Shown in pieces: positions 1-12,914 of a stretch of 64,000 nt of DNA (positions are counted from its first letter, which is position 1; each line of letters begins with the position of its first letter). A model generated the notes under the pieces. That model was not told the DNA's origin. It searched no databases and was given only the letters and a program-made list of their open reading frames with translations. This DNA is from Ottelia alismoides. Lineage: Eukaryota; Streptophyta; Magnoliopsida; Alismatales; Hydrocharitaceae. The stretch covers positions 186,001 through 250,000 of the forward strand of contig JAZKJV010010624.1 in NCBI GenBank assembly GCA_037367405.1, in the 5' to 3' direction. Both the position numbers and the translations under genes were made by a program.

Positions 1-1743
1 ATAGATGTAAGTAAGCCAGAATCTAGCACTAGAGAGTGTTGCGTCATTAGAAAAATAAAGGAAGGTATTGGATGCATGTTTTATAACCTTGAGATTCTTA
101 AAAGATCTCATCTTTGATATTGTAATTCCTAGAGAATGAGACTCTTGAGAAGCAAGATGAAAAATGAAGTGAAGGAACTTTTTAAATCTTAAGAAGATAA
201 CGAGGCTCCTGAAATCGAAAACTAAAAGGAAAATTAAAGATGAAACACTAATACCTCTTCAAATGAGTTTGAGGATGCGTTCCATGTGTCAGTTAAGTCT
301 AACAATGATCTGACTTCTTGTGATGAAGCTTATGAGGATCATGACATGGAAAGATGGATGTTAGCAATAAAGTATAAAGTAGACTTCATATAAAAGTGTT
401 GTATATGGACCCTCGAGGCACCTACATGGGTAAGACCTGTCAAGGTGTAAATGGATCTTCAAAAGAAAGAGGGAACTTGGTGAGAATGTAGAGACCTTCA
501 AAGAACAAGCAGTTCATATCCACAAGATACATACCGAAAAGAAGACATCGCTTGTGATGAGACTTGCTCTTCAGTGACCTTGCTTAAACCCATCAGAATA
601 TTGCTAACTATAGATACACAACTTGTCATTGACATCTTCAAGATGGAAAACAAGATTGCATTCCTCTATAAATACCTCTATGAGGACATTCATATGAAGT
701 AGCCTCATGGCTTCATGGTTGAGGAAAGCAAGGTATGCAAGCTAAAGAACTCCATTTGTGGACTCAAATAAGCTTCTTGTAGTTGGAACACAAGATTTGA
801 TGAAATTATAAAGGTTATGATTTCAGATAGAATCTTGATATACCTTGTGAAGCTTGGTGGGAGTGCCATTGTGGTCATCGTGATAATTGTAGATGATGTC
901 CTAATCATTTGGAATGATATAAGGATGAAAATGAGTGTTTTATGATATCGATTTTCCATGCCTTGAGATATGATCTCAAGGATACCTCTTGGATCTTACT
1001 TCTGAATGTGTTCAGAAGCAAAGAGAAGAGGGTATTGGGACCGTCACATTTGTAGTATACCTTGGACATTTCCATTTTCTAGAAAGTTCAAAGATTCTTT
1101 TACTTAAGATATGGTACTGACCTGTCTAAAGGGATAACACCTCACAGAGTTTAGGAAGTGAATGCTAAATTGTTTACCCTTGTGCATCAGTTACGAGAAG
1201 TCGAGTATATGCTAAATGTGAACAAAATCAGATGTCTGCCATTCAGTGGGAGTAGTAAGTTGTTACTAATCCTATTATTGAGATAAAACACTTAATTGCA
1301 GTAATAACAATATCTTCAAAGATGACAAGACTTTTTGAGATAGTGATCTCAAAGTCTTATCTTCAAGAACTTAAGACTTTATAGATAGTGATCTAAAAGA
1401 TCTTAACTGCAAATACCTTAGGAGATAGAGATATCCGAGAATAAGGGTATTTTGATAAAGATAATAGAAATTACATACTATTTATAATGATTATTAATAT
1501 GTAGTGTCAAGGACACTATAACTGACAACATTGAGTATTGGTTGCATAAGATGCAACATTCGCATTGGATGCGAGCATTATAACTAGGAGATATGCAAGT
1601 GTTGTAAAAGGACTTGGCATAGTCTCTCGAGAACAGAGTGTATGATCAACTTACCTAGCTATTTTTCTAAATAGCATATGATTATCACATGAGTGAGGAT
1701 TTAAAGATTAGCCCATTAATGGCTCTTTAGGCTAGTGGGAGAT
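1..1743 (+). pseudogene. Copia pol remnant: reverse transcriptase to RNase H, 3' part of an LTR-A element
   Basis: Decayed plus-strand pol of a Ty1/copia element, readable only in pieces because of stops and frameshifts. At about 690-800 the translation gives PHGFMVEESKVCKLKNSICG followed by LK-stop-AS, the usual copia RT block before the active site. At about 885-915 a VDDVLII stretch matches the YVDD active-site motif. Further traces, probably connection and RNase H, run to about 1,700. The remnant ends directly at a polypurine tract and the LTR at 1,744, so it is the 3' part of an element whose 5' half lies left of the window. It cannot encode a working protein. Assignment to copia is firm; the exact clade is not. 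Confidence 0.75.
1732..1743 (+). other. Polypurine tract of the LTR-A copia element
   Basis: CTAGTGGGAGAT lies immediately before the TGTTGG start of the LTR. Copia elements prime plus-strand DNA synthesis at such a purine-rich run next to the 3' LTR, so it fixes the orientation as plus. Confidence 0.7.
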
Positions 1744-4322
1744 TGTTGGACATGCGAGCCCACTGCGAGCCATTATGCGATAAATGTTGTCGCAAATATC
1801 ATTCCCTGATCTAAAATGAAGAATAATTGATTTGCATAATAGGTTCCTTAGTGCAACTAGGGTTATGTACCATAGCCATCTTAATGATCATATAGCTGTC
1901 ATTCAATTCTTGAATCATAAAGGTTGGTTCTTGAATGAATACCTAAAGAGTTAGATTGAGGACTCATCAAGTACCATCAAATGATTATTAAGATATGAAC
2001 TCCAACATGAGGATGAGATGTCAATCCTTTCTCTAAAGGACGGTATCTGACCGACATCTTGATGCAGGTCCTCTACATAGGAATAGAGATTTGGAGGTGT
2101 CAGATTAGTTAGGTCGAAGAGTTGACTTGATGAGATCGAGATAACCAAGGACATATGTCGCATACTGTCACGATATAGGCACGCATCCTCTAACCAGAGA
2201 CAGATGTGTTATTATATGTCTGAGTATGTACATTTAGCAAACCAATAGGTTGATGGCCTAACCAAGGTCTATTCACTAATGCGTTGGTGTGCATGCAAGG
2301 GTAAATGAGTAATACGATCTCTCAAAGGGATCATATAGGTTCACTTACTAAATCAGAAGACATGAGCTCACTCATGAGATATTGGGAAGAATCGAATTCC
2401 GTGCACGGTCATCTTGCTTTAGAAGCTTAACAGAATTTGTAGGTTTGATATATTCTTTTGGAAAGTATATGATCAACACCTATGTATGGTATATGCTTTT
2501 GGAAAGCATATGATCGATATTGACTCCCAATGATCAAATGAGAAACTTAATGATAAAACCTTGAAGGGGACAGTCTAAATAGATCTAAAACTTCGGATTT
2601 ATTCTTGGTCTTCTGGTATGCAGGATCTACAGGCATTAGGAATACTTGAGGGTGATCTGATCATAAATGATTATATAACCAAGACGCTTCCATTCCTAGG
2701 AAGTTATGATTAGTGACTCCTCTCATTAGAGAAGTAATCTGATCTTTGTCCAAATATTGGATAGTGATCTGAATGTGATTCAGATAAAATAAGAAGATTA
2801 GATTTATGGTCTTGATTTAATCAAGCATCTACGAGAGGTCCTTAAGATCTGGATTTAAGATTTGATATCAATACCCAAGTCAGTATATGTGGAACAATAC
2901 AATGCCATGTCCTTATCTCTATGTATCCGCAGATAAAGCGCATTATCCTTGAAAGAGTTCATAGATAATTTCATTGTTGATATATGTATCCGAGCATTGA
3001 TAAAATTGACAATTAAATGTGATTTAATTATCATGAATAAGATGAATTTGATTCATATTATAAGTATAGTTATCTAAGATAATTTAATTATCAAAGATGT
3101 AAATAATGTCAATGTGATTCATATTATTTAAGTACATGAGAATGGATACCCAAGATGATTAAATGTGATTTAATTATCATGGATATAAGTAATGTGGATA
3201 GCATTATCCAATTATTCAAATATATTATAAATGTGATTTATAATATATAAGAGAGAGCATATTGTTGTTTATATTTGTTGATAAATTATTGATGTGAATT
3301 GGATTCACATTGGATAATTAATTAAAAATAAAATTTGCATTTTAGTTTAGATTGTGATTGTAATTCACAAATTTCCAATGACATGATTGCAATGTTCTCA
3401 AGATAATTAAGAATTATCATGATGAGATATTATTGAAAATGAGATAATGTAATCTCAATGGAAAAGAGATTGCCATCCACCAAAAGGTGGTGGACGGTCA
3501 CCAAGTTCCAATGGGATTGAGTGGCCGTCCCCTTTGATTAATGATATTTATCTCCTTTCAATTATCTCAAAGATAATTGATTTAATTTGAAATTTATTTA
3601 TATTAATTTACTAATATATATTAATTTAAATTAAATTAATTTTTGTTGTGTTATACAACAAGTCATGGCCTTTGAAAAACACAAATCAATCTCATCCATT
3701 GATTTGGTGTTGTCAATGGATTGAGATCCATGGATCCCAAAATACTATATATGAAGAGGTACCCCTTTCTCTTCAATAAACATAAAATCATAAGCTCTCT
3801 CCCCGTCTCTCTCTATACACCAAGTCTCTCTCCTTCTCTCTCATTTTGGTCATCCACTCTGGAGCCATAGAGAGAGTCACCATTGCCGCAACATCGTCTT
3901 TATGTTGTTGGATTGTTTGCTCATGGATCTCTGTCTCCTTCGATGCGCCTCGTAGTGAAGAAGACATTGTTTCTCGTGTGAAGATATTAGGAGATTAGTC
4001 GCTTGGATCATCAACATGGATTGCGAGAAGCACACGTCTTATCAACGCCCTCGCAAGCATATCCTCTATTGGATCGGACTTGAGACAAGAGGTCACTTCA
4101 TTTAGACACTTGGTTGTCACACTTTAGGAGGTAACCCTAATGCTCATTTGTAGTTTAGATGAAATGGTCCGAGAAGTGTTCTTGTATCATGTAGTTTCAT
4201 TACATTGATTTTTTTAAAATTCCGCTTCCTGGAGCAACTAGTGCGACTAGTCGCTCCCAATCGCATACGATGTGATCTTCATGCTTCCGTGATGCGCTTA
4301 AGGATCTTACCATATCCTTTCA
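1744..4322 (+). repeat. LTR-A copy 1: 3' LTR (2.58 kb) of a copia element
   Basis: AT-rich non-coding LTR starting TGTTGGAC and ending CCTTTCA, so it has TG...CA ends. The same sequence recurs as copy 2 (5,714-6,116 plus 19,101-21,188) and, inverted, as copy 3 (26,121-27,923 plus 31,227-31,923). Comparing the three copies defines both ends. A TATA-like stretch (tactatatatgaag, 3,743-3,756) is followed by a CT-rich leader, as expected for the U3/R junction. The right end joins minus-strand Copia-1 sequence at 4,323, so this element inserted into Copia-1. Confidence 0.8.
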
Positions 4323-5713
4323 AGAAGGTGTCATCTTGTCACCTATGGGAGAAAAATACAAGACAAACTCAAAGAATGTGATGTCAACACTGACAACATA
4401 CCTTCGCTTCATAAGATCATGGCATCGGGGTGTCCTTTTGGGTCTAAGAATAACCGACAAAGAAGTGTTTGACAAATCTGGGAGAGAATTTCTCACATCC
4501 AAGAGCCAAATGATGGACAAAGACCACATAACTAATGAAGTAAGATGTTTGAGAGAACATGTTCTTTTATGGAAAAGAAATCTAATAAGGAATGTTTCTT
4601 CTAATATGGAAGATGACATATAATCAATGACATAACAAGTAGTGAGGACAACATCTACCCGATTGAAGTGAGGAGCATGACGATGTATCATAAGACTCCT
4701 GGTAACATCTAAGATACGTTAGTGTTTTCTCTCAGCAACACTATTCTATGTGAAGTGCAGGCATAATCGTCTAATGTAGGATCTCAAGAGACTCGAAAAA
4801 CTAATATAGTTGACCACTACAAAACTTAAAGGTAACTTAGAGCTAACATATCTAACACTAGCAGAAAAAGAGAATCTTTATTGCAAGAATAAAAGTTTTC
4901 ATAATAGGTCCAATCTCATACTTATTTTTCATTAGAAAAATCTCAGAAAGTCTGGAAAAATCATTAATAACAACCAAATAAAACATATGCTTTCAATGAC
5001 ATGACAAGGAACCAAATATATAAAAATGAAACAACTTGACTAAATTTCTCTACAACTATGATGATTGAAAAACATGTACAATGATTCTTCCCAAGCTAGC
5101 AAACTGCACACTAAAAACTAGACTAAGAAAAGATCTAGGCAAGGACTCTACATAGCTTCTGCAAAGTAAGATGAATGAACCAAAGATGCCACAAGTACAA
5201 AGAGACTAGTCCAATTGATATGAAAGATCTGCCAACATAAGGTGACTGGACCAGTCTGTACAGACTCCTTTGCTCACAGCCACATCTAATCACCCTAGCT
5301 ATCAATATATTCTAAAACACAATAGAAGAATGGTAAAAAATGTCAAAACAATACAGATCCCTGGTAGTTTTATTAATGAATAAAAAATTATGGTTCATGT
5401 AAAATAATCTGCATACGTTTGGAAGGCACCAAATGAATCTCCCCTTCTTCGATGATATGATAATGCCTTCCATGGTTATTGACTACAGATAGACCAGGAG
5501 GAATGATGTTATAAGATGTGAACTGATCGTTGTCATCACAAAGATGATGAGATGCTCTGAAGTCCATGATCCATTCTAAAACATCGAAGCACTAGTAGTA
5601 TCGACTGAAGGGCCCATGATCTCCCCCAAACAAGATTCATGATCATTATACTTCTAATCAGTAGGAGTTATAGTGGGCATATACTACTCAACAACATGAG
5701 CAGATGTAGAGAG
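4323..5713 (-). pseudogene. Copia-1 segment: end of gag to integrase C-terminal region
   Basis: Minus-strand copia remains. The right end resembles the gag/linker part and the left end the region after integrase, with a decayed translation containing RYVVSVDITFFEF and SPIGDK. The same block in the same order occurs in Copia-4 (about 50,470 down to 49,130), including a shared stretch meaning 'cttcccaagct' near 5,090 and 49,905. It is cut on the left by the LTR-A element at 4,322 and on the right by LTR-A copy 2 at 5,714. Its gag continues at 21,194. No intact ORF remains. Confidence 0.7.
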
Positions 5714-6116
5714 CCTTGGACTTATAACCCCTTGGTGACCCATTAATGCAATAAAAGTTATCGTTTCATCATGTCTGTCTAAAATGAATAATTATGAATC
5801 TACTTAATATTAAGGTTCCTTTGTACAATTAGTATTATGTACCATGTCTATATTGAATATCATGTAGTTGGGAGGATACAACTGACTTAACATGTGATAT
5901 TCAATAAAGATCACCATGTTGAGTAAGAGATGACAATCTTTCTCTAAAGACTGATTTCTGACCGACTTCTTGATGTAGGTCCTCTACATAGGAATAGTGA
6001 TTCTGAAGTCTCAGAATAGTTAATTCAAAGAGTTGACTTGATGGGGTCGAAATAAACTAAAATATGAATCGTAACTATCATGATCAAGCAATCATCCTTT
6101 GATCAAAGATCAATAC
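5714..6116 (+). repeat. LTR-A copy 2, left part (solo LTR)
   Basis: Aligns by eye with the first about 400 bases of copy 1 (for example the 'ggtcctctacataggaatag' block at about 5,980 and 2,068). It is cut at 6,116 by the LTR-B element and resumes at 19,101. The total without the insertion is about 2.49 kb. It begins CCTTGGAC where copy 1 has TGTTGGAC. The 5 bases before it (gagag) and after its right end (gacag) match at 4 of 5, and both flanks are Copia-1, so it looks like a solo LTR. Confidence 0.7.
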
Positions 6117-7435
6117 TGTTGAAGGGGGTTTTGCGGAGGTCTAGAGCACTCCAAGGCGAGAAATCGAGTAGTCGAGTTGACCTTGCACGAAACCCGACTT
6201 CCAACAACAATTAACCCATAATAAATGATCAAGCAATGAAAATAAATGCGGAGTTAAATTTTATTATAACTCTATAAAATATGTGTATAGTGCAAGTAGT
6301 GTAGAGTGTCGAACACAAGGGACAAGCAAGATTGATCAGGCAAGTGATACACAAAAGTGTGAATGTCATGTACTTGTCTATATATGCCATTATTATGGAT
6401 TTTAATTTTATATATTTTTTATTTTATTTTTGATTTTATATTTTTGTATTTTGATTTTTTTTAATTTTTTGATTTTATATTTTCTTTTTATATTTTATAT
6501 TTGTATATTTTCCTTTTCTTTTAAATAGAAATATAAAGCTATATAGAGTATATATACAATATAGGTAACAGAGAGATAATATATGTGAATAGGTAAAAAT
6601 AGTCAAAATACAGGGAATAAAATCTTTTGTGTTTTCAATAATTTTTTATGTGATTTTTCAAGGTTTTTTGCTTATTTCTATGTTTTTTAAAGTCAAGAAT
6701 ACACAAAATAGGGTTCAAAATAAATACCTGAAATTAAATTGGAGATAAAAAATATCAAACAAAGTCAAAAATTCTCCAAATTAATTTTATTATATAGAAT
6801 AGTATAGAAACAATTCAAAGATAGAAATTATATTTTTGGGATTTTTTATGGATTTTTATATTTTTATAAAGGTTTTAGGGTTTTCAATTTTTATGAGTTT
6901 TCTTTTATATTTTTTGGTGATTTTCAGTCTGAATTTGTAAAATAAACAAATTGCAAACAAGGACAAAAAGCGATGTTTTTTATTTTTTTATAAATAATAA
7001 ATAGCTTTAAAATGCAAATTAAAAATATGTGCATGGAAGAGTGTACAAACAATAATCTATGTATACTTTTTAGATTTTTTTGAGTTATATAGATGCATAA
7101 AATAAATACTAGAAGCGAAGAGAAACTACACTACCGATAAGGACATATTTATAAATAGCAAGAACATCAGGGGCCAAAGTAAAAATTCACCAAAATAATG
7201 AACATGCTCAAAAAGTTATAGGACCAATTACAAAATTCAAGACCCATAAGGGTATCTCTGCAAAAACTTCAAAATCATGTATGTGAACACGTGCGCCACT
7301 AGCAGGCGTCAAATTGTAATTATGAGAAATTTAGAGGCTCTTTTGCAATTTTTACCAAAAAGGTATAATGTTCAAAAATTATTTCTGGACTAAATGACAA
7401 TATCAAAAATCATGGGGGTCCAGTCGCAAAATCGC

Positions 7436-7463
7436 CACCTCACGTGATGCATCACGCGAGGTG
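7436..7463. promoter_or_regulatory. Near-perfect palindrome with CACGTG in LTR-B
   Basis: The arms CACCTCACGTGA and TCACGCGAGGTG surround a 4-base centre, with one mismatch. The left arm contains a G-box core (CACGTG). It corresponds to the perfect version at 16,679-16,706. A regulatory role is inference. Confidence 0.5.
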
Positions 7464-8708
7464 ACATGACGTGAACTAGTTTGAAATTACCACAAAGTAC
7501 GGGGGGCCTACACGTAAATGTTACAAAATATAAAGAAGTGCAGATGAAAGATTGAGTGTTAAATATTAAATTACAAAAATACTTGGGTGTAATGGTGTAA
7601 AATACCCAAGTAATGGTGGAAGGCGATGGCCAAGATCGATCCCTGAAGACACGTGTCGACGCCTCCTGTGATGATGACAGTTGGACGCAGACGACCAGGA
7701 TTAGAAGACAGATCTGGATCGGACAGTTGTGGATATCCAGGATCGGATGATGGTTGTATCTCAGGAAGAGCAGGCCCGGATCAATGGCCACGGAGAGGGG
7801 AGGACGAACTAGGAAGAACTTCGTCGTGGCGAGGTTTCCCAGGGTCGATCTCCCTTCTACCATGCTTGAGAAAGCTCCAACAATGGGCCTCGAGGTTCCT
7901 GGAAGGCTTCTCTGTATGCTGGAGGAGTCAAAATGTCACAAGGCACCCCAGAGCTCCTCCACATATTTGGAGAGGAAAAGGAAACCCAGATGCCTCCGGC
8001 GAGAGGCCAAAATGCCCCAGGTGCGTTTCTTGCTCCAGGTATCTGCCAAAAAATTAAGACCAAAAATGTGGAGCATGGAGGGGCTCCTGGAGGTGGAATG
8101 GGCGTAGGGGGTACGAGGTGAACAGCGGTGGAGGTTCACTGGAGACCAAGCTCTGGTGAACTTCGAACGGTGAGGAGAATGACTAACCACGCAATCAAAG
8201 TTCGAATAAAAGGCAAAAATCAATCCTAGGATTAAATCTAGACTAGAAAAGCGATAAAAGATACCTCAGAGGCAGTGAAACCACGAAGTAATACCTCGAC
8301 GACAAGCTCGTCGTAGGTGAGGTGGAACCAACCCTCAAGGCCTCACTGACATGCTCAACCTGGCCGGAGGAGAAGCTGTCACCTTCTCCGGTCCAACACA
8401 CAAGGAGAGGGCGTCAAACGAGGTCAAAATGGGGATCAAAATTAGGAGGGAAGCTTGAGAAGGAATATGTACAGGGAGGTCGAGGCAATGCAAAGAATGA
8501 GGCATATCTCGCGATTCAGTGACGAGATCTTAGGTACAATCCCCGGGCGTGTAAGGTGGATCACCAAGGAGAAAAAGTCAAGAAGGATGTATCGTGAAAT
8601 GATGTAAGGAAACACCTCGAAAAATCCACGAAGTTGGGACAAAATGCAGTCTGACAAGAACAGGAGGCGGGTCAGAGAGTTGACCCGCAGTCAACTCTTG
8701 GACCCTCC

Positions 8709-8732
8709 TGGTTGGTCCATGTGGACCAACCA
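8709..8732. promoter_or_regulatory. Second LTR-B palindrome (CATGTG variant of a G-box)
   Basis: TGGTTGGTCCA and TGGACCAACCA arms surround a TG centre. In other copies the centre is CACGTG; here it reads CATGTG, a transition typical of methylated CpG decay. It lies at the edge between the GC-rich core and the AT-rich part of the LTR. Confidence 0.5.
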
Positions 8733-9878
8733 AGGAAAATCATGAAAAAATGATTTTGAAATTTATTTAAAATAATAAACGATTTTGTTAATTTTAAGTT
8801 ATAAAATGAAAAATATTTAATATTTTTTGAATTATTTTATCATGATTTGTATTTATTTTTTCGAGGTTTAGAATTACAAGTTACCTTTTAGGGGCTATAT
8901 ATAGGTATATTTGTCTATATGTTTTCATATTTTTATTTTAATTTTGTATTTTAAATCTTATTAATTTAGTTTATTATTTTATATATTTATGTCTTATTTT
9001 TATAAACTTAAATATATTTTTATTTTATTTTTTTGATGTGATATATACAATTAAATAAATAGATGTATAATCTATATAGGTATACTTATTGGTAATTCAA
9101 CTATGTATTTTATACAAGTATTTTATTTTAATGTTTTCTTTATGTTGTTATTCCAATTTTAATATGTACATATATTATAAATAATATTTACAAAATTATA
9201 AAAATATAAAATTAGATAAATTATGAATAATAAATAAAATGAATATTTTAATCGGTACAAGTATACAATTGGGGTCCAAAACCTAACTTTCAAACCGTAA
9301 CTCCAAAAAATATGAAACCACCTTCATTAAATTGCTTATTAAAAGTTATATACAATTAGGTTTTGATATATTTTGAGTTTTTATTTGAGAGATATGGGTC
9401 TGGGAAGTTAGGATTTTGGAAATTTATTCTGAGTATATTTTATGCACTATATATTATTTTTGTATGAAATAAATTTTGTATTTTTCTATATTTTATTATC
9501 TACAACTTTCATATTCAAAGTTTCTTTATTTGAAGTATAAAAGGTGGAGCTAAAAATAGGTCCCAAAATGAATAAATTGATTAAATAAAAGATATTTTTA
9601 TTGGTTTTTGGCCCTTGTCTCCCCCTACTTTATTCCTTGTCGACCTGGTCATTGAGATGACTAGGTCTTGAGGTTTTGGGTCATAAAATATTTTCAATAT
9701 TTTATTTTTTCTTTTCTTTTCTTTATTCTATAATTTTGGCTTTAAAAATCGTAATTTGTACACTAATTACACATTGATGCAAGAATGATAAAATGCCTAA
9801 ATTAAAGGTATTGACATGCATTTACTAGGGTTTAAGGCCAAAATGATAGAATACAAATGATGAAATAAAGATTCATCA

Positions 9879-9893
9879 TCTCCCTATACTTGC
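9879..9893 (-). other. Polypurine tract of the LTR-B element
   Basis: Read on the minus strand this is a purine-rich run ending in AGGGAGA directly before TGATGAATC, the start of the 3' LTR in element sense. It fixes the element's orientation as minus. Confidence 0.65.
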
Positions 9894-11819
9894 CTTTGCT
9901 AGTCCCTAGCAAACTCTTATGCAATAAATGCAGAAGAAGAAAAACAAAGAAAAGAAAAGAAAGAAAATGGATTAATTTTAATTTTCAAACTTGTCTTTAC
10001 AAAATCAAAGTTTGGAGCTCAAGTCGGACCTTTGGAATTTTAGTGCAGGCGGAATCTTAATGAGAACCAGATTTGAAATCCAACAGCCTTCAAGAATCCC
10101 AAAGTTCTGCTCAAGTCTCCTCAATAGCCAGGTTAGAATACTTCATTTCATACGCAAACCCTTGTGACTATGAATCTGACTCGTACAATGTAAGTGAAGG
10201 TGGCTCTCCCTAACTGAAATGACAAAGAGATTGGCTTCTCCAGTTTGACAACCCAATTATTCTCAATCCAATAACTCCTTCCTCGAGGAGCGGAGTATTC
10301 TCTTTTAAGTTCAAGTAACAACCAGCTCAAGAGGAGGGGGTGAAGAGAATAATGGACGATATCCAGTGTAGCTACCTATCCTAGGATGCAAGACCAGTGT
10401 AGTCAAGTCATCCAGCTGCAGGCCCACATGATTTGATTTTGAATCTCAAGCTTGCTTATTGACTATACAAAAATGTACACTCCGGCAAGCATTTTATTTT
10501 TGTTCAGACCTGTCCACTTTATTGGAGTTTTTGTTTTTGCTTTTTTTTGAAATACTATATATAACAACATTTACATAACGAGTTTTTCTCTTGAGCCAGT
10601 AGACTATCCCTCTTTTGAAGTTTTATTGCAACCCACACTCTCCTATCTTCAAAATTCATCATCACTGGAGGAGTTGGGGTGTACTTCCCTCCCTAGAGGA
10701 GGACAAATGTTTCCACTTGTGTGTGTCTCATACTGACAAATCCAATCCCCTCACCACTCCAACTGAGTTGAGCCAAGTGAAAGGTGTAGGTGTCCAAGTT
10801 AGGTCATTATCAACAAGATTCGTGTGTGCGCTCCGAAATACTCTACTTAGGCAGTCAAGAATCCATTGAACCAAGTCTCGTGCTCCTCAAAGAATTAAGT
10901 CAACTATACCTGAAGTACCTCAATTCAGCTCCTATAAGGTTCCTGTTAATTAGGTAGATTTAAGGTCCAACGAAGCTCCAATCTTCGTATTTTATTTAGA
11001 CTTGTTCAATTATCAAACTCAATCTGAAAAATGCGAATGTTATGCAAATGCTATGCAGAAAATATTTTTGTGATGCAATTTTCAAAGATTTTTGACCTTT
11101 TTATAGATTTTTTTGAAAAGATGATGCATATGCATTTTTTTGATATTTTCAAAATATTTTTCAAATGTTTTTGGTATTTTAGTTTTGCAAATGTTTTTTG
11201 GAGTTTTGAAAAAACAAAACACTTTGGCTAAAAACTAGGTGCAAAATATTTACACAGGGATGCAACTTATATTTTCAAGAAGTCGGATTTTAAGAATTTA
11301 CAAGGGGTAAGTGCTCAATTTTATAGATATGTATATATATTTATAAAGAATTTTAGTGTGATTCATATATTCCTAAAACTTATCATTTTACAAACAATTT
11401 TGAAAAACTATAGTCCAAAATAATTTTTACAAACATTTTTACAAACATGTTCACACATTTGAAAATCATTTTGCAAAGGTTTTTCAAACAATATATACGG
11501 ATTTTTTCAAAATGTTTTTGCAACCTTTCCAAGAATTTGTAAATCGATTTTCAAAAATTTTATTTCACACAAAGAAAATAAATTTTTCAAACAAAATATT
11601 TTTACAAAGGTTGAAAATATTTAATAAAATGTTTTCCAAATAGTTTTCAAAAGATTTTTCAAAAGTAGTTTCAAACTAGTTTTCAAACATTTTACAAAAA
11701 ACATTTTCACCTGACTTATTAATTAGTAAATACAAAAAGAATTTGAGGAATAATATACATCTTTTTATTAGACAATGGAGAGGATCGAAGAATGGAAGGA
11801 ATCAGGGTGCACACCCCCA
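9894..11819 (-). other. Interior non-coding region of the LTR-B element
   Basis: About 1.9 kb between the polypurine tract and the hairpin array. The part at 11,040-11,730 is a low-complexity stretch rich in 'ttttcaaa' and 'acaaacattt' words. Reading frames are short and no pol motif was found on either strand. Confidence 0.6.
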
Positions 11820-12091
11820 TATACTTAGGATAAAGTACGTCCTAAGTATAGAGACTGATAAAAAGTGGCGACACTTTTTTGGTAGAAAAAGAGGATAGAA
11901 AACGAAAAGAAGAAAAGAAGAAGAAAGATGTGAAGATGGAAGAAAATAGAGAAGGATGTATACATCACTCCGCCTATACTTAGGGTAAAAGAAGCCCTAA
12001 GTATAGGCAACAATAGGAGTGATGAATCAGAACGAGGAAGGACACTCAGCTCATCCACCCCCCCCATACTTAGGACAAAGTACGTCCTAAG
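11820..12091. repeat. Array of three related hairpins in the LTR-B interior
   Basis: Three inverted repeats share the stem word ACTTAGG/CCTAAGT. Hairpin 1 (11,820-11,850) has perfect 11-bp arms, TATACTTAGGA and TCCTAAGTATA, with a 9-base loop. Hairpin 2 (11,972-12,008) has perfect 14-bp arms, GCCTATACTTAGGG and CCCTAAGTATAGGC, with a 9-base loop. Hairpin 3 (12,069-12,091) has 8-bp arms, CTTAGGAC and GTCCTAAG, with loop AAAGTAC. Loops 1 and 3 share AAAGTAC. The array lies between the last ORF and the 3' LTR. Confidence 0.7.
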
Positions 12092-12184
12092 CAAGGCACA
12101 CGCAAGAATAGGGTGGGTAAGCGAAATGGGAGAGGGACAGAGGGAAACAAATGCGAATATACAACAAAATGGATGTACAAAGGG

Positions 12185-12643
12185 TCAATAAGGTCGAAAG
12201 CAAACCTTCTTGCAGAACCGTTGAGGGATAGATCTGACAAGGTGCATGTCGACATCGAGGTCCTTAGATGACACAAACAAATCAGGGTCGACACAATGAA
12301 GCTCCTCAGTGGTCCTAGAGTGAAGATGCACAGATGGGTGATTGGAAGTAGTATGGCTAGGTTCGGCTTCGGGTGTCTCGCAGATATCATCGTGAGAAGG
12401 AACAAACTCATCATCGGAAGAAGTGTAGTTAGTGTCGTTCTGTGAGGTTTCATCCACGTCAAAACCAAAAACAATGAACTCATTAGTGGAAGTAGTCGAA
12501 TCATGTTCGTCCTCTATAGTCTCAACTTGTTCTTCCTCTATAGCCTCAACTGGGTCATCATTCTCATCAAAAGGCCCTAATTCCTGAATAAAAGCAACAA
12601 GATCAAATTTGACCTTGCTTTGCCCTCCGCTCAATGGTATCAA
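12185..12643 (-). CDS. Acidic 152-aa open frame downstream of the protease in the LTR-B element
   Basis: The longest minus-strand frame in the interior. It is rich in Asp and Glu, with a run of EAIEEEQVETIEDEHD at about residues 33-48, and has no recognisable catalytic motif. It follows the protease-like frame in element sense, where autonomous relatives carry pol. It may be a leftover of gag-pol linker, an element-specific acidic protein, or a chance open frame. Its expression and function are unknown. Confidence 0.35.
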   Translation of the reverse strand: MIPLSGGQSKVKFDLVAFIQELGPFDENDDPVEAIEEEQVETIEDEHDSTTSTNEFIVFGFDVDETSQNDTNYTSSDDEFVPSHDDICETPEAEPSHTTSNHPSVHLHSRTTEELHCVDPDLFVSSKDLDVDMHLVRSIPQRFCKKVCFRPY

Positions 12644-12914
12644 TCATGTAAATCCCGCGGATTTCATCAACACAACGCCAAGTCCTAGAAGAAGGAACTC
12701 CGAGGTCCATGCCTTCCAAGTCTTACTCCTTGGAGAGGAATTCTTGGGTCTCAGTTGATTCCAATGAGCAACAAAATTCTTTAATGGTCTCATCATGGTC
12801 ATGGTCCTAGGGATCATCCAAGATAGGAGTGGTCACATCAGGTGCAGGTCTCTAGTCGGTAAGGGGTGCGGTGATCAACACTTCGTTCTCGACAACAAGA
12901 CGGAAGAAAATCTC

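Larger units (their letters stand above)
6117..9878 (-). repeat. LTR-B element, 3' LTR (left copy)
   Basis: On the plus strand it runs from TGTTGAAGGGGG to GATTCATCA. It is AT-rich, with a GC-rich core of about 1 kb at 7,650-8,700. It matches 15,298-19,095 along its whole length with scattered substitutions and small indels. Short ORFs in the GC-rich core are not conserved as proteins between copies, so I do not call genes there. Confidence 0.85.
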
